64,000 nucleotides of DNA from DATJGF01 sp035495315 (GTDB taxonomy: Bacteria > Verrucomicrobiota > Verrucomicrobiia > Limisphaerales > UBA8199). A program made the translations under genes and the position numbers. The notes under the pieces are model-generated. The model was given only the letters and a program-made list of their open reading frames with translations. It was not told the origin of the DNA and ran no database searches. Positions 44,043-53,010 of this stretch are shown piece after piece. Position 1 is the stretch's first letter. Each line of letters opens with the position of its first letter. The stretch is taken from positions 1-64,000 of the forward strand of contig DATJGF010000145.1 in NCBI GenBank assembly GCA_035495315.1. The letters are read 5' to 3'.

Positions 44043-44712
44043 ATGCCAAAAACCCCCGTCAAACTTGCCCCTTCAATCCTCGCGGCCAATTTCGCCTGCT
44101 TGGGCCAGCAAGTTTCCGAAGCAGAGCGCTGCGGAGCAGACCGCATCCACGTGGATGTGATGGATGGCCATTTCGTGCCCAACATTTCGATGGGCGCGCC
44201 AATCGTCAAATCGCTTCGAAAGGTGACCCGCTTGCCATTGGAAACACATCTGATGATTTCCAACCTCGACTTCTTCTTCGATGAATTCGTGGAGGCCGGC
44301 TCCGATTGCTTCATCGTGCATTGGGAGGGCAATGACAATCTGCATCGGACGATTCACCGGGTTTAGAGACTCGGGCAAACGGGTCGGCTTGGCCATCAAT
44401 CCCGCAACGCCGGCCGCGGTGCTGGAAGAGGTGCTGCCGGACCTGGACCTTGTGCTGGTTATGACGGTCAACCCGGGGTTCGGACACCAGCACTTTATCC
44501 ATTCGACGTTGCTCAAGGTCCAACGCGTGCGGTGGATGATTCAGCAAGTCCGTCCTGAATGCGAACTCGAACTCGATGGCGGGATTGATGAGACAACTGC
44601 TCCGCTGGGCCTGGCAGCAGGCGCGAACGTGTTAGTGGCTGGGACCTCAATCTTTGGGTCCAATCAGGGGATCGAAACAGCCATGCGTCGGCTAAGGGAA
44701 GTCACAAAGTGA
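44043..44712 (+). pseudogene. rpe: ribulose-phosphate 3-epimerase, frameshifted
   Basis: Encodes an RPE (ribulose 5-P to xylulose 5-P), about 222 residues if intact. Frame 1 (44043-44366) gives LAPSILAANFACLGQQ, HVDVMDGHFVPNISMG and LETHLMISN, then stops at the TAG 44364-44366 after LHRTIHRV. From 44367 the protein resumes one base out of phase: DSGKRVGLAINPATP, VLVMTVNPGFGHQHFI, and ELDGGIDETTAPL to the normal C-terminus. A single extra T in the gttt run at 44361-44364 explains it; removing it gives a continuous HRVRDSGKR. Either a genuine recent mutation or a sequencing/assembly error. Neighbours tal and rpiB are intact, so the pathway context is preserved. Confidence 0.93.
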
Positions 44713-44722
44713 AAGAAAGATC

Positions 44723-45172
44723 ATGAAAATAGGTATCGCCACTGACCACGGGGGTTTTGGTTTGAAAGAAGAATTGGTGACCAGGCTTCGCGATGCGGGT
44801 CACGAAGTAGTCGATTTCGGGGCCCACAAGCTCCAATCCGACGACGATTATCCCGACTATGTCACTCCGCTAGCCAGGGCTGTGGCCTCCGGCCAAGTGA
44901 TACGCGGCATCGCCATTTGCGACAGCGGCGTGGGGGCTTCTGTTTGCGCCAATAAGATTTCAGGCGTCCGCGCCTCGCAGATTCACGATCATTTCTCAGC
45001 CCGGCAGGGAGTTGAAGACGACCACATGAACATCCTGTGCATGGGTGGGCGCACTGTCGGCCCGGCGGTCGCGTGGGACCTGGTTCAGACCTTTTTAGCG
45101 GCCGAGTACAGCCATGCTGAAAGACACCTGCGCCGGCTCGGCAAGGTGGCCGTCCTGGAAAAAGCGAAATAA
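44723..45172 (+). CDS. rpiB: ribose-5-phosphate isomerase B
   Basis: A 149-residue RpiB/LacAB-family isomerase (ribose 5-P to ribulose 5-P). It begins MKIGIATDHGGFGLKEEL with the active-site His of the DHGG motif, then ICDSGVGASVCANKISGVRAS, whose region holds the base (Cys) and phosphate-binding loop, and MNILCMGGRTVG. It follows the epimerase by ten bases. Together they supply xylulose 5-P for phosphoketolase. Confidence 0.94.
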   Translation: MKIGIATDHGGFGLKEELVTRLRDAGHEVVDFGAHKLQSDDDYPDYVTPLARAVASGQVIRGIAICDSGVGASVCANKISGVRASQIHDHFSARQGVEDDHMNILCMGGRTVGPAVAWDLVQTFLAAEYSHAERHLRRLGKVAVLEKAK

Positions 45173-45250
45173 GCACGGCCGAATACCAATGATAAACCAG
45201 ACCGTCCGATGCCCGGAAAACGTTTAGAGAAAAATCTGTTTTAACCTGCC

Positions 45251-46651
45251 ATGCACCCGAAGACAAAGATCGTCGCCACCATCGGCCCCGCCTCAGAATC
45301 TCCCGCCATCCTGCGGCAAATGATCCGCGCCGGTATGAACGTTGCCCGATTGAACTTCTCTCATGGCGAGTTCGACATCCACCGGCGTCTGATCCAATCC
45401 ATTCGAGCGGCCGAGAAGGCGACCAGGCACCACGTCGCCATCATGGCGGATTTGCCCGGGCCGAAGATGCGCATCGGCAACTTCGCCGTCGAACAAATCA
45501 AGTTAAAGGGCGGCGACAAATTTACGCTGACCACCGATGACATTGTCGGTGACCAGCAGCGCGTGTCGGTAAGTTTCGCCAAACTGTCAAAGGTCGTGAA
45601 GCCCGGCAGTCTGCTCTCGCTCAACGACGGTTACGTCCAACTCGAAGTGACCGGCGTCAAAGGAGCGGACGTTGTCTGCGTCGTGAAGGTAGGCGGTGAA
45701 CTGCGCTCGCGCAAAGGATTGAATCTGCCGGGCACCGACCTCGGCATCAGCGCCTTCACTGAGCACGACCGTGAATGTCTGGAGTTCGCCCTCAAAAACG
45801 GCGTGGACGCGGTGAGCCAGTCTTTTGTTGAAAGCGCGGCTGACTTGAACGCGGTGCGCGCGGCCGCGGACCGTTGCGGCCGACGACCGTTTGTCATCGC
45901 CAAGATCGAACGGTCGCGCGCACTCGACCGCCTCGACGAGATTCTCGACGCGGCCGACGGCATCATGATTGCCCGCGGCGATCTCGGCGTCGAGGTGCCC
46001 ATCGAGCGCATTGCCATTGTGCAAAAAGACATTATCCATCGCGCGAACCTTCGGGCGAAGCCGGTTATCACTGCCACTCAGATGCTCGAATCTATGACGG
46101 CCTATCCTCTGCCCACACGCGCCGAGGCGACGGATGTTTCCAACGCGATTCTCGACGGCACGGATTGCGTGATGCTTTCCGGGGAGTCGGCCATGGGTGA
46201 GTTTCCGGTCGAAGCGGTCGCCATGCTGGCCAAGATCGCCGCTGCCGTTGAGCCGACGCGTCGCCGCATTTCGGTGCAGGAACAATTCGCCGGGGTCGAA
46301 CTGAGCGGGCTAGTGCGGCCGGAACACCTCATCGCTGTTAGCATTGAAGCCAGCCTCAAATTCCTACAACCGGCCGCGGTCGTTGTTCCATCCGTGACCG
46401 GCGCGACGGCACGCCGCCTGGCGTCGTTGCACTTGCCGGTGCCGGTAGTGGCGGTCAGTCCGGACCGTAAGACCTTCCAGGACCTGTGCTTCTCGTACGG
46501 TGTTGTGCCGGTTCTCGAACGCAAGCCCCCGGCTTCGTGGCCAAAGTATGTGAAGAACTGGATCCGGGAGCAGGGGCTGACCGGCGAGTTTGCGATTCTG
46601 ACCAAGCGTCCTTCTACCGGCAACCATCAGATGGAGATCCTCGAGCTATGA
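45251..46651 (+). CDS. pyk: pyruvate kinase
   Basis: A 466-residue pyruvate kinase making ATP and pyruvate from phosphoenolpyruvate. Motifs: TKIVATIGPAS at the N-terminus, ARLNFSHG, DLPGPKMRIG, the active-site segment MIARGDLGVEVP, and ITATQMLESMTAYPLPTRAEATDVSNA with a C-terminal regulatory domain. In this cluster it would handle the glyceraldehyde 3-P branch of phosphoketolase cleavage once that has reached PEP. Its stop overlaps the transketolase start (ATGA). Confidence 0.96.
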   Translation: MHPKTKIVATIGPASESPAILRQMIRAGMNVARLNFSHGEFDIHRRLIQSIRAAEKATRHHVAIMADLPGPKMRIGNFAVEQIKLKGGDKFTLTTDDIVGDQQRVSVSFAKLSKVVKPGSLLSLNDGYVQLEVTGVKGADVVCVVKVGGELRSRKGLNLPGTDLGISAFTEHDRECLEFALKNGVDAVSQSFVESAADLNAVRAAADRCGRRPFVIAKIERSRALDRLDEILDAADGIMIARGDLGVEVPIERIAIVQKDIIHRANLRAKPVITATQMLESMTAYPLPTRAEATDVSNAILDGTDCVMLSGESAMGEFPVEAVAMLAKIAAAVEPTRRRISVQEQFAGVELSGLVRPEHLIAVSIEASLKFLQPAAVVVPSVTGATARRLASLHLPVPVVAVSPDRKTFQDLCFSYGVVPVLERKPPASWPKYVKNWIREQGLTGEFAILTKRPSTGNHQMEILEL

Positions 46652-48780
46652 TCACTGAAACTCAGCCCAGCCTAGCCTCTTGCGGCGAAATCGAAAATGA
46701 ATCCAAAGCGAATTCAAATTTAATGAACAAAGAAAATGTAGTTCAACTCGCGATCAACACGATTCGCACGCTCTCCATTGACGCCGTGCAGCAGGCCAAG
46801 TCCGGACATCCGGGCACGCCGATGGCGCTGGCACCTTTGATTTACACAATGTGGAACCGCGTGATGCAGTACGATCCTGCCGATCCAATCTGGCCCAATC
46901 GTGACCGCTTTGTGCTCTCAAATGGACATGCCTCGATGCTGCTCTGGTCAATTCTGCACCTCACCGGCGTGCGCGCTGTAGATGCCGAGTACGAACGATT
47001 GGGCGAACCGGCCGTAACGCTGGATGATATTCGCCGGTTCCGGCAACTCGGCAGCAAAGCGCCGGGGCACCCCGAGTACCGCTGGGTTTCCGGCGTGGAG
47101 ACTACAACAGGACCGCTGGGACAAGGCGTTGCAACTGCCGTCGGGATGGCGATCGCCCAAAAATGGCTCGCCAACCGTTATAACCAACCCGGGTTCGATT
47201 TGTTCAAATACAACGTGTATGCCGTCTGTGGTGACGGCTGTTTGATGGAGGGCATCTCTTCAGAGGCAGCCTCACTCGCGGGCCACCTGGGCCTCGACAA
47301 CCTCTGCTGGGTTTTCGACAACAACCACATCACCATCGAAGGCAGCACCAATATCGCCTTCACCGAGGATGTGGCGGCTCGCTTCCTTGCTTACAAGTGG
47401 AACGTGTTGCGCGTCGGCGACGCCAATGACGTGGGTCAAATCGAGCGGGCATTCCAAACTTTTCGTCAAACCAAAGGCCGGCCCACGTTGATCATCCTGG
47501 ACAGCCACATTGGTTACGGCGCACCGCATAAGCAAGACACTCCCGAGGCCCATGGGGAGCCTTTGGGCGAAGAGGAAGTCCGCCTGGCCAAGCGCAGCTA
47601 TGGCTGGCCCGAAGACGCCAAGTTCTTTGTGCCCGACGGCGTCTATGCGCACTTTACTCAAGGAATAGGCGCCCACGGCAAAGTTGCGCGTGACGAGTGG
47701 CGGACGCTCTTCTCAGTTTATCACAGAAAATTCCCCGAGCTGGCGGCGGAGATTGAGTTGATGCAAAAGCGAGAATTCCCCGACGGATGGGACCGCAACC
47801 TCCCAGTGTTTCCTGCGGATTCAAAGGGATTGGCCGGTCGCGAAGCTTCCGGGAAAGTGCTGAATATCCTGGCGCAAAACATCCCTTGGCTGATCGGGGG
47901 ATCCGCGGATCTCGGACCTTCAAACAAAACCACGCTTACCTTTGAGGGCGCGGGCCAGTTCCAGGCCAGTAGTCCTGGCGGCCGGAATATGCACTTCGGG
48001 ATCCGCGAGCACGCGATGGCTGCTATCGTAAACGGTCTGTCGTTGTCGAAGCTCCGAGGCTTTGGCGCTTCCTTCTTTGTGTTCATCGATTACGCCCGGC
48101 CATCCGTCCGGCTCTCAGCGCTGATGGAACTGCCCACGCTGTTCATCTTCTCGCATGACGCCCTGGGCGACGGTGAAGACGGCCCTACCCACCAACCCGT
48201 CGAGCACCTGGCTTCGCTCCGTGCTATCCCCGGGCTTGTCACTTTACGACCCGGCGACGCCAATGAAGTCGTGGAGGCCTATCGGTATATCATGAAGCTG
48301 CGCCACAAACCCACGGTCCTTGTTCTCTCTCGCCAACCTCTGCCAACGTTGGATCGAAGCAGGTACGCACCGGCATCGGGGGTGGAGCGAGGCGCTTATG
48401 TGCTGGCTGACCCACCTGGCGGCAAACCCGAGGTCATTCTCATCGCCTCCGGCAGTGAGGTTATTCTCGCTGTCCAGGCGCATGAGAAACTGCTGAGCGA
48501 AGGCATCCGGTCACGGGTGGTTTCGATGCCCTCGTGGGATATTTTCGAGCACCAGACTCGGGATTACCAGAATCGTGTCCTGCCCCCCGAAATCCAGGCG
48601 CGCGTCGCCGTCGAACCGGCATCGACTTTCGGTTGGGAACGTTATGTTGGCGTGAAGGGCCGGGTCATAGGCATGCACACGTTCGGAGCTTCAGCGCCGC
48701 TCAAAGAACTTCAAAAAAAGTTCGGCTTCGAGCCGGACCAGGTCGTGACGGCTGCCAAAGAACTGCTGTTGAGGAAATGA
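46648..48780 (+). CDS. tkt: transketolase
   Basis: A 710-residue ThDP enzyme that moves two-carbon units between sugar phosphates. Motifs: IDAVQQAKSGHPGTPMALAP, GPLGQGVATAVGMAIA, the ThDP site CGDGCLMEGISSEAASLAGHL ... DNNHITIEG, HEXXR-like GIREHAM, and DGPTHQPVEHLASLRAIPGL. The start at 46648 overlaps the pyruvate kinase stop; an in-frame ATG at 46723 (MNKENVVQLA) lies closer to the conserved N-terminus. Together with transaldolase, epimerase and RpiB it closes the carbon-rearrangement cycle needed to regenerate phosphoketolase substrates. Confidence 0.96.
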   Translation: MITETQPSLASCGEIENESKANSNLMNKENVVQLAINTIRTLSIDAVQQAKSGHPGTPMALAPLIYTMWNRVMQYDPADPIWPNRDRFVLSNGHASMLLWSILHLTGVRAVDAEYERLGEPAVTLDDIRRFRQLGSKAPGHPEYRWVSGVETTTGPLGQGVATAVGMAIAQKWLANRYNQPGFDLFKYNVYAVCGDGCLMEGISSEAASLAGHLGLDNLCWVFDNNHITIEGSTNIAFTEDVAARFLAYKWNVLRVGDANDVGQIERAFQTFRQTKGRPTLIILDSHIGYGAPHKQDTPEAHGEPLGEEEVRLAKRSYGWPEDAKFFVPDGVYAHFTQGIGAHGKVARDEWRTLFSVYHRKFPELAAEIELMQKREFPDGWDRNLPVFPADSKGLAGREASGKVLNILAQNIPWLIGGSADLGPSNKTTLTFEGAGQFQASSPGGRNMHFGIREHAMAAIVNGLSLSKLRGFGASFFVFIDYARPSVRLSALMELPTLFIFSHDALGDGEDGPTHQPVEHLASLRAIPGLVTLRPGDANEVVEAYRYIMKLRHKPTVLVLSRQPLPTLDRSRYAPASGVERGAYVLADPPGGKPEVILIASGSEVILAVQAHEKLLSEGIRSRVVSMPSWDIFEHQTRDYQNRVLPPEIQARVAVEPASTFGWERYVGVKGRVIGMHTFGASAPLKELQKKFGFEPDQVVTAAKELLLRK

Positions 48781-48869
48781 CATTTCATATCCCTGGCACC
48801 CTTTGTGCCTCCAAGACGTCCGTACCCACTGTCTAGATACGTCCAACATACCAATGCTAATCGCCATTT

Positions 48870-49067
48870 ATGAAACCAAAGACCGTTCTTAAATCGCTCG
48901 CCGATTTTTTTCTCAAAGTCCTTAAGCCGGCGACGAGGAACCCAGTGCAGGGGCCTCGAAGTCCGAATCCCACCGGCGAACAACAGTTGCGGCAAGCCCT
49001 CTTGTTGATTGAAGCCGAGGAAGACTCCGGTTCCACGGAGTACCGGAATTGGGGTTTGAACGAATAA
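48870..49067 (+). CDS. small hypothetical protein
   Basis: A 65-residue frame between transketolase and the debranching enzyme. The product is basic at the N-terminus (MKPKTVLKSLADFFLKVLK) and acidic at the C-terminus (IEAEEDSGSTEYRNW), with no recognisable domain. There is no Shine-Dalgarno sequence before the ATG. The position within the operon is the main support; it may be spurious. Confidence 0.35.
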   Translation: MKPKTVLKSLADFFLKVLKPATRNPVQGPRSPNPTGEQQLRQALLLIEAEEDSGSTEYRNWGLNE

Positions 49068-49089
49068 CCATGCCAGGCGCCTGTCTCGG

Positions 49090-51213
49090 ATGCATCCTAT
49101 CGTAACCCCCGGACGAAGTTCGCCGTTGGGCGCCACAATCGTCGATGGCGGCGTTAACTTCAGCGTCTTCTCGCGCAACGCCACGGGGATAGATTTGCTG
49201 CTCTTCGATCGAGAGGACGACTCTCGGCCCTCCCGCGTGATCCCTTTAGACCCGGCGATCAGCCGAAGCTACCATTATTGGCACGTCTTCGTTACCGGAC
49301 TACAACCGGGCCAGCTTTATGGATACCGGGCACGCGGGCACTTCCACCCCGCCAACGGCGCCCGCTTCGATCCCAGCAAAGTCCTGCTCGACCCCTACGG
49401 ACGCGGCGTCCTGGTCCCTCGGAACTATTCGCGCGAGGCTGCCCGCCACGCGGGAGACAACTGCACCACCGCCATGAAAAGCGTGGTGGTGGATCCTTCC
49501 ACCTACGACTGGGAAGGTGACACGCCTCTAAAACGGCCATCTTCCAGGACAATCATCTACGAGATGCATGTCCGGGGCTTCACTCTGCATCCGAGTTCGG
49601 GCTTGGAGCAAAATCTGCGAGGAACCTATGCCGGCCTGATCGAAAACATTCCCTATTTAAAACAACTCGGCATTACCGCGGTCGAGTTGCTGCCGATTTT
49701 CCAGTTCGATCCCCAGGATTGTCCGCCGGGCAAGATTAACTATTGGGGCTACGCGCCGGTTTCGTTCTTCGCGCCTCACCAGGCCTACAGCTCGCGGCAG
49801 GACCCGCTCGGGCCGATAGATGAGTTTCGGGACATGGTCAAGGCCCTGCACCGGGAAGGATTGGAAGTCATTCTGGATGTGGTCTTCAATCACACTGCCG
49901 AAGGCGATCACACCGGCCCGACCATCAGCCTGCGCGGACTGGACAATTCCGTCTATTACGTCCTCGAGACCGACCAGGCCCGGTACGCGAATTTCAGCGG
50001 CACGGGCAACACGCTCAACGCCAACCATCCCATCGTTCGGCGGCTCATCGTGGACAGCCTCCGCTACTGGGTAGAAACGATGCACGTGGATGGCTTTCGT
50101 TTCGATCTTGCCTCGATCCTCGCGCGCGATCCTTCGGGCCAGGTCTTGCAAAACCCTCCCGTGTTGTGGGACATCGAGTCCGACCCGGCCTTGGCGGGTA
50201 CCAAATTGATTGCGGAAGCTTGGGATGCGGCAGGCCTTTACCAGGTCGGCAGTTTCATTGGCGACAGTTGGAAGGAATGGAACGGACGATTTCGCGATGA
50301 TGTGCGCAGCTTTTTCCGGGGGGAAGACGGCTTCGTCTGCCGCTTGGCCGACAGGTTTCTCGGCAGTCCCGAGATTTACCGGCACAAAGAGCGGGAGGCT
50401 GAGCAAAGCGTGAATTTCGTTACCTGCCACGACGGGTTTACCTTGAATGACCTGGTGTCGTATGACCAGAAGCACAATGAGCCCAACGGCGAGGACAATC
50501 GCGATGGGGCCAATGATAATCGAAGTTGGAATTGCGGGACGGAAGGCCCGAGTGGCGACCCCGCGCTCGAGAAGCTTCGTGAGCGGCAGATTAAGAACTT
50601 TCTGGCAGTGACTCTTCTTTCTGTAGGCGTGCCCATGCTCTTGATGGGAGACGAAGCGCGGCGCAGTCAACGCGGGAACAACAACGCCTACTGCCAGGAC
50701 AATGAAACCAGTTGGTTCGACTGGAACCTGGTGCGGCAGCACGCGGGCCTCCATCGGTTCGTCCAGCTCCTGACTGCCCGTCGCGCTTTGCGCAAAATGG
50801 ACACTGAGCGTCAGAGGCGGAGTCTTAACCAACTGCTGCGCGTCGCCAGCAAAGAGTGGCATGGCCTCAGGCTTTACCAGCCCGACTGGAGCCCACGATC
50901 GCATAGCCTCGCATTCAGCGCCAATGTGGCGGAGGAGAATCTGTCCTTCTATATTATTTTCAACGCTTACTGGGAACCGCTCGAATTCGAGTTGCCGGCG
51001 GGACGGCAGCTCGAGCGCCATCCTTGGCGCCGATGGATCGATACCTCCATGGAATCCCCTAACGACATCCAGGATTGGCCGGCCGCTCCTGTAGTAACGG
51101 GTCGAACGTATCTTGCCCGACCTCGTTCGGTAGTGGTGCTGATCGCGGCGCGGAATACCATTTCTACACTCCGCAACCGTCCTGTACCCTCTGACATCGG
51201 TAATGGATTTTGA
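49090..51213 (+). CDS. glgX: glycogen debranching enzyme (GlgX)
   Basis: A 707-residue GH13 isoamylase-type enzyme that removes alpha-1,6 branches from phosphorylase-limited glycogen. An N-terminal CBM48 domain (GATIVDGGVNFSVFSRNA) is followed by the GH13 regions: DVVFNHTAEGD, DGFRFDLASIL with the nucleophile Asp, IAEAWDAAG with the acid/base Glu, and FVTCHDGFTLNDLVSY with the stabilising Asp. It closes with LARPRSVVVLIAA. It is the last gene of the plus-strand metabolic run and, with glgP and malQ, gives full glycogen breakdown. A relic of a similar 3' end lies ~700 bases downstream. Confidence 0.96.
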   Translation: MHPIVTPGRSSPLGATIVDGGVNFSVFSRNATGIDLLLFDREDDSRPSRVIPLDPAISRSYHYWHVFVTGLQPGQLYGYRARGHFHPANGARFDPSKVLLDPYGRGVLVPRNYSREAARHAGDNCTTAMKSVVVDPSTYDWEGDTPLKRPSSRTIIYEMHVRGFTLHPSSGLEQNLRGTYAGLIENIPYLKQLGITAVELLPIFQFDPQDCPPGKINYWGYAPVSFFAPHQAYSSRQDPLGPIDEFRDMVKALHREGLEVILDVVFNHTAEGDHTGPTISLRGLDNSVYYVLETDQARYANFSGTGNTLNANHPIVRRLIVDSLRYWVETMHVDGFRFDLASILARDPSGQVLQNPPVLWDIESDPALAGTKLIAEAWDAAGLYQVGSFIGDSWKEWNGRFRDDVRSFFRGEDGFVCRLADRFLGSPEIYRHKEREAEQSVNFVTCHDGFTLNDLVSYDQKHNEPNGEDNRDGANDNRSWNCGTEGPSGDPALEKLRERQIKNFLAVTLLSVGVPMLLMGDEARRSQRGNNNAYCQDNETSWFDWNLVRQHAGLHRFVQLLTARRALRKMDTERQRRSLNQLLRVASKEWHGLRLYQPDWSPRSHSLAFSANVAEENLSFYIIFNAYWEPLEFELPAGRQLERHPWRRWIDTSMESPNDIQDWPAAPVVTGRTYLARPRSVVVLIAARNTISTLRNRPVPSDIGNGF

Positions 51214-51267
51214 ACACGCGCACTTTTGAAGTCCGTTACTTCGGGGAGTTCGAGCGCAAATACGAGT

Positions 51268-51828
51268 TTAGATTCTAACGGCCCGAGAGGCAGGAGTGCC
51301 GCCGTCTGCGGTCGATGCATCCTTGAGTCCACGTTTGCGAAACGTCAGCCGGTACAGGTAACGCGATAAGACTATTGCCGGTGCGTTGAAAACCAGCTCA
51401 AAAGCCGCCATTCCTGCCGCGAAAACCAGGCATGTGTGCTCTGCCCCCCATTGACCCGAGAGCGAGGCCTTGTGGGCGAAGTGCAAAAAGACAACTATTA
51501 CGGACAGGACTAAGACGGAACATGCCGCGTGCATGTTAGCGGCTTGGAGGTGCCGTTTCCGATCGAATCCCTTGATCTTCACCAAAGCGCCCAGTGTCGG
51601 ATTCCAAAACCGCTTGCGATACAGTTTGCTGAACCAAAAACGGAACGCCCCGCGAGCTTTGCGGTTAGGATGGAATGCCAGCTTGGCGATCGGCCCGTAA
51701 AGCGATGGTATCCGAATTGGAAGGGGACGGTGACAGACCGAGTCTGCGATCCAGAGCGCTGCCGCAGTCACACATGAACCCGCCGCCATCAAGCAAAAGA
51801 GCCCAATAAAGACAGCATCGCTATCCAT
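51268..51828 (-). CDS. hypothetical membrane protein
   Basis: A 186-residue inner-membrane protein with about three hydrophobic segments: ~residues 5-28 (VFIGLFCLMAAGSCVTAAALW), ~103-120 (ACSVLVLSVIVVFLHF) and ~135-155 (CLVFAAGMAAFELVFNAPAIV). A basic cytoplasmic loop joins the first two. I do not recognise the family. It lies convergent with the glycogen operon, and its start has no clear ribosome-binding site. Confidence 0.6.
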   Translation of the reverse strand: MDSDAVFIGLFCLMAAGSCVTAAALWIADSVCHRPLPIRIPSLYGPIAKLAFHPNRKARGAFRFWFSKLYRKRFWNPTLGALVKIKGFDRKRHLQAANMHAACSVLVLSVIVVFLHFAHKASLSGQWGAEHTCLVFAAGMAAFELVFNAPAIVLSRYLYRLTFRKRGLKDASTADGGTPASRAVRI

Positions 51829-51875
51829 GCCAAAGTGAAATGCGCCATTCCGTGTAAAATTCCAAGCTTTGTCGC

Positions 51876-51935
51876 GGCGCCAACGTATCGCAACGGCCCG
51901 TCCCTCGTTCGGTGGTAATGCTGATCTCTGCTTCG
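51876..51935 (+). pseudogene. remnant of a glgX 3' end
   Basis: Over ~55 bases this matches the last codons of glgX at 51105-51150: shared aacgtatc, gcccg, cctcgttcggt and tgctgatc in the same order, with small insertions. In frame it reads VPRSVVMLIS against ARPRSVVVLIA. Nothing else of the gene is left nearby. It implies a second, now lost glgX downstream, or a partial duplication. Confidence 0.5.
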
Positions 51936-52014
51936 ACCACTGAAGCGCGCCGAAGAATAGGGACGCTGATCCACGCCCGTCAGGCCCAAGAAGCGGCAGC
52001 TGCGATGTTGGCGA

Positions 52015-53010
52015 TCAGGCCGGTTTCTTGCTTCCCTGTAGTTTCAACCGATACTCGGTGGGCGACTGGCCGAGAAGTTTTAGGAACACCCGGTTGAAAT
52101 GAGTGAGTGACTGAAACCCAACCTCATAAGCAATTTCGCTGACGCGCAGCTGAGGGTTGTTGAGGAGGTTCTTGGATTTTTCGATGCGGACGCGGGAAAG
52201 GAAATTCGTGAAGGACAGGCCCGTGGATCGCTTGAACAATCTGCAAAAATGAAAGTGGTTAGTATTGGCAACTTGCGCAACCTGCACGAGGCTCAAGTCT
52301 TCAGTGTGATGCTCACGGATAAAGTCTTTTGCTTTGGTAATCATTGGAGGCTCAGCGTTTTCGCGTTGCATCACGATTCGGTTGCTTACTATCTCCAGGT
52401 GTTCGGCAAAAATGGTCAACAACTTCACCGCAGCCGAATGTTGCTCACGAGACACAACGCGCGTTTCGAAATACGCTCCACGCAACACCGTTGGATCGAG
52501 CTTCATTCCCCAGCTTGAGAGCAATTTGAGCATCCGTCGAAACTGTGGCTCAGTCGGCTTCTCCCGGAACACTTGTCCGGTCCACAAAAAACCAATCAAC
52601 CGGCTCCCCAACCGCAAAGGAACAACGGTTTCATATAAACCGGCATAGCAAACGGTGGTCTGGGGTTTTTCCACCGCGTTCAGTGCCACTTGAGACTGAG
52701 ATTGCAAACACGCGCCGCAGGTCCGACTTTCTCGTGCCATTAGCGCGCAAAATGGCACTTGATCCTTGCAGTTGTGAAAGGAAAGCTGGAGAGACTCCAC
52801 CGGACTTAAGGCAACCGGCAAGCCGGTAGTCCGGGTGAAAGCACGTCCAAATTCAGTGAACACTTTGGAGTTCGCAATCGCCCTGAACAACTCGAGGTTC
52901 TCATCTCGGCCCCGAAACTCACCAGCTCCTTGAGAGCTTTCCCGCGTGGTCGGCTCCGCGCGCTTTGTCTTGGACTTCGATGGATCAGGAGGTATAACTT
53001 GGGGAATCAT
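52015..53010 (-). CDS. AraC-family regulator with a PocR sensory domain
   Basis: A 331-residue transcription regulator. Residues ~40-200 are a PocR domain (TEFGRAFTRTTGLPVALSP, FCALMARESRTCGACLQSQ, CYAGLYETVVPLRLGSRLIGFLWTGQVF), with the Cys cluster typical of PocR ligand or metal binding. Residues ~230-325 hold two AraC helix-turn-helices (LSLVQVAQVANTNHFHFCRLF and VSEIAYEVGFQSLTHFNRVFLK). PocR-AraC proteins in other bacteria control propanediol or related metabolism; the ligand here is unknown. Its ATG overlaps the ATG of the divergent sigma-factor gene. It may control the adjacent glycogen/phosphoketolase locus; that is conjecture. Confidence 0.9.
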   Translation of the reverse strand: MIPQVIPPDPSKSKTKRAEPTTRESSQGAGEFRGRDENLELFRAIANSKVFTEFGRAFTRTTGLPVALSPVESLQLSFHNCKDQVPFCALMARESRTCGACLQSQSQVALNAVEKPQTTVCYAGLYETVVPLRLGSRLIGFLWTGQVFREKPTEPQFRRMLKLLSSWGMKLDPTVLRGAYFETRVVSREQHSAAVKLLTIFAEHLEIVSNRIVMQRENAEPPMITKAKDFIREHHTEDLSLVQVAQVANTNHFHFCRLFKRSTGLSFTNFLSRVRIEKSKNLLNNPQLRVSEIAYEVGFQSLTHFNRVFLKLLGQSPTEYRLKLQGSKKPA

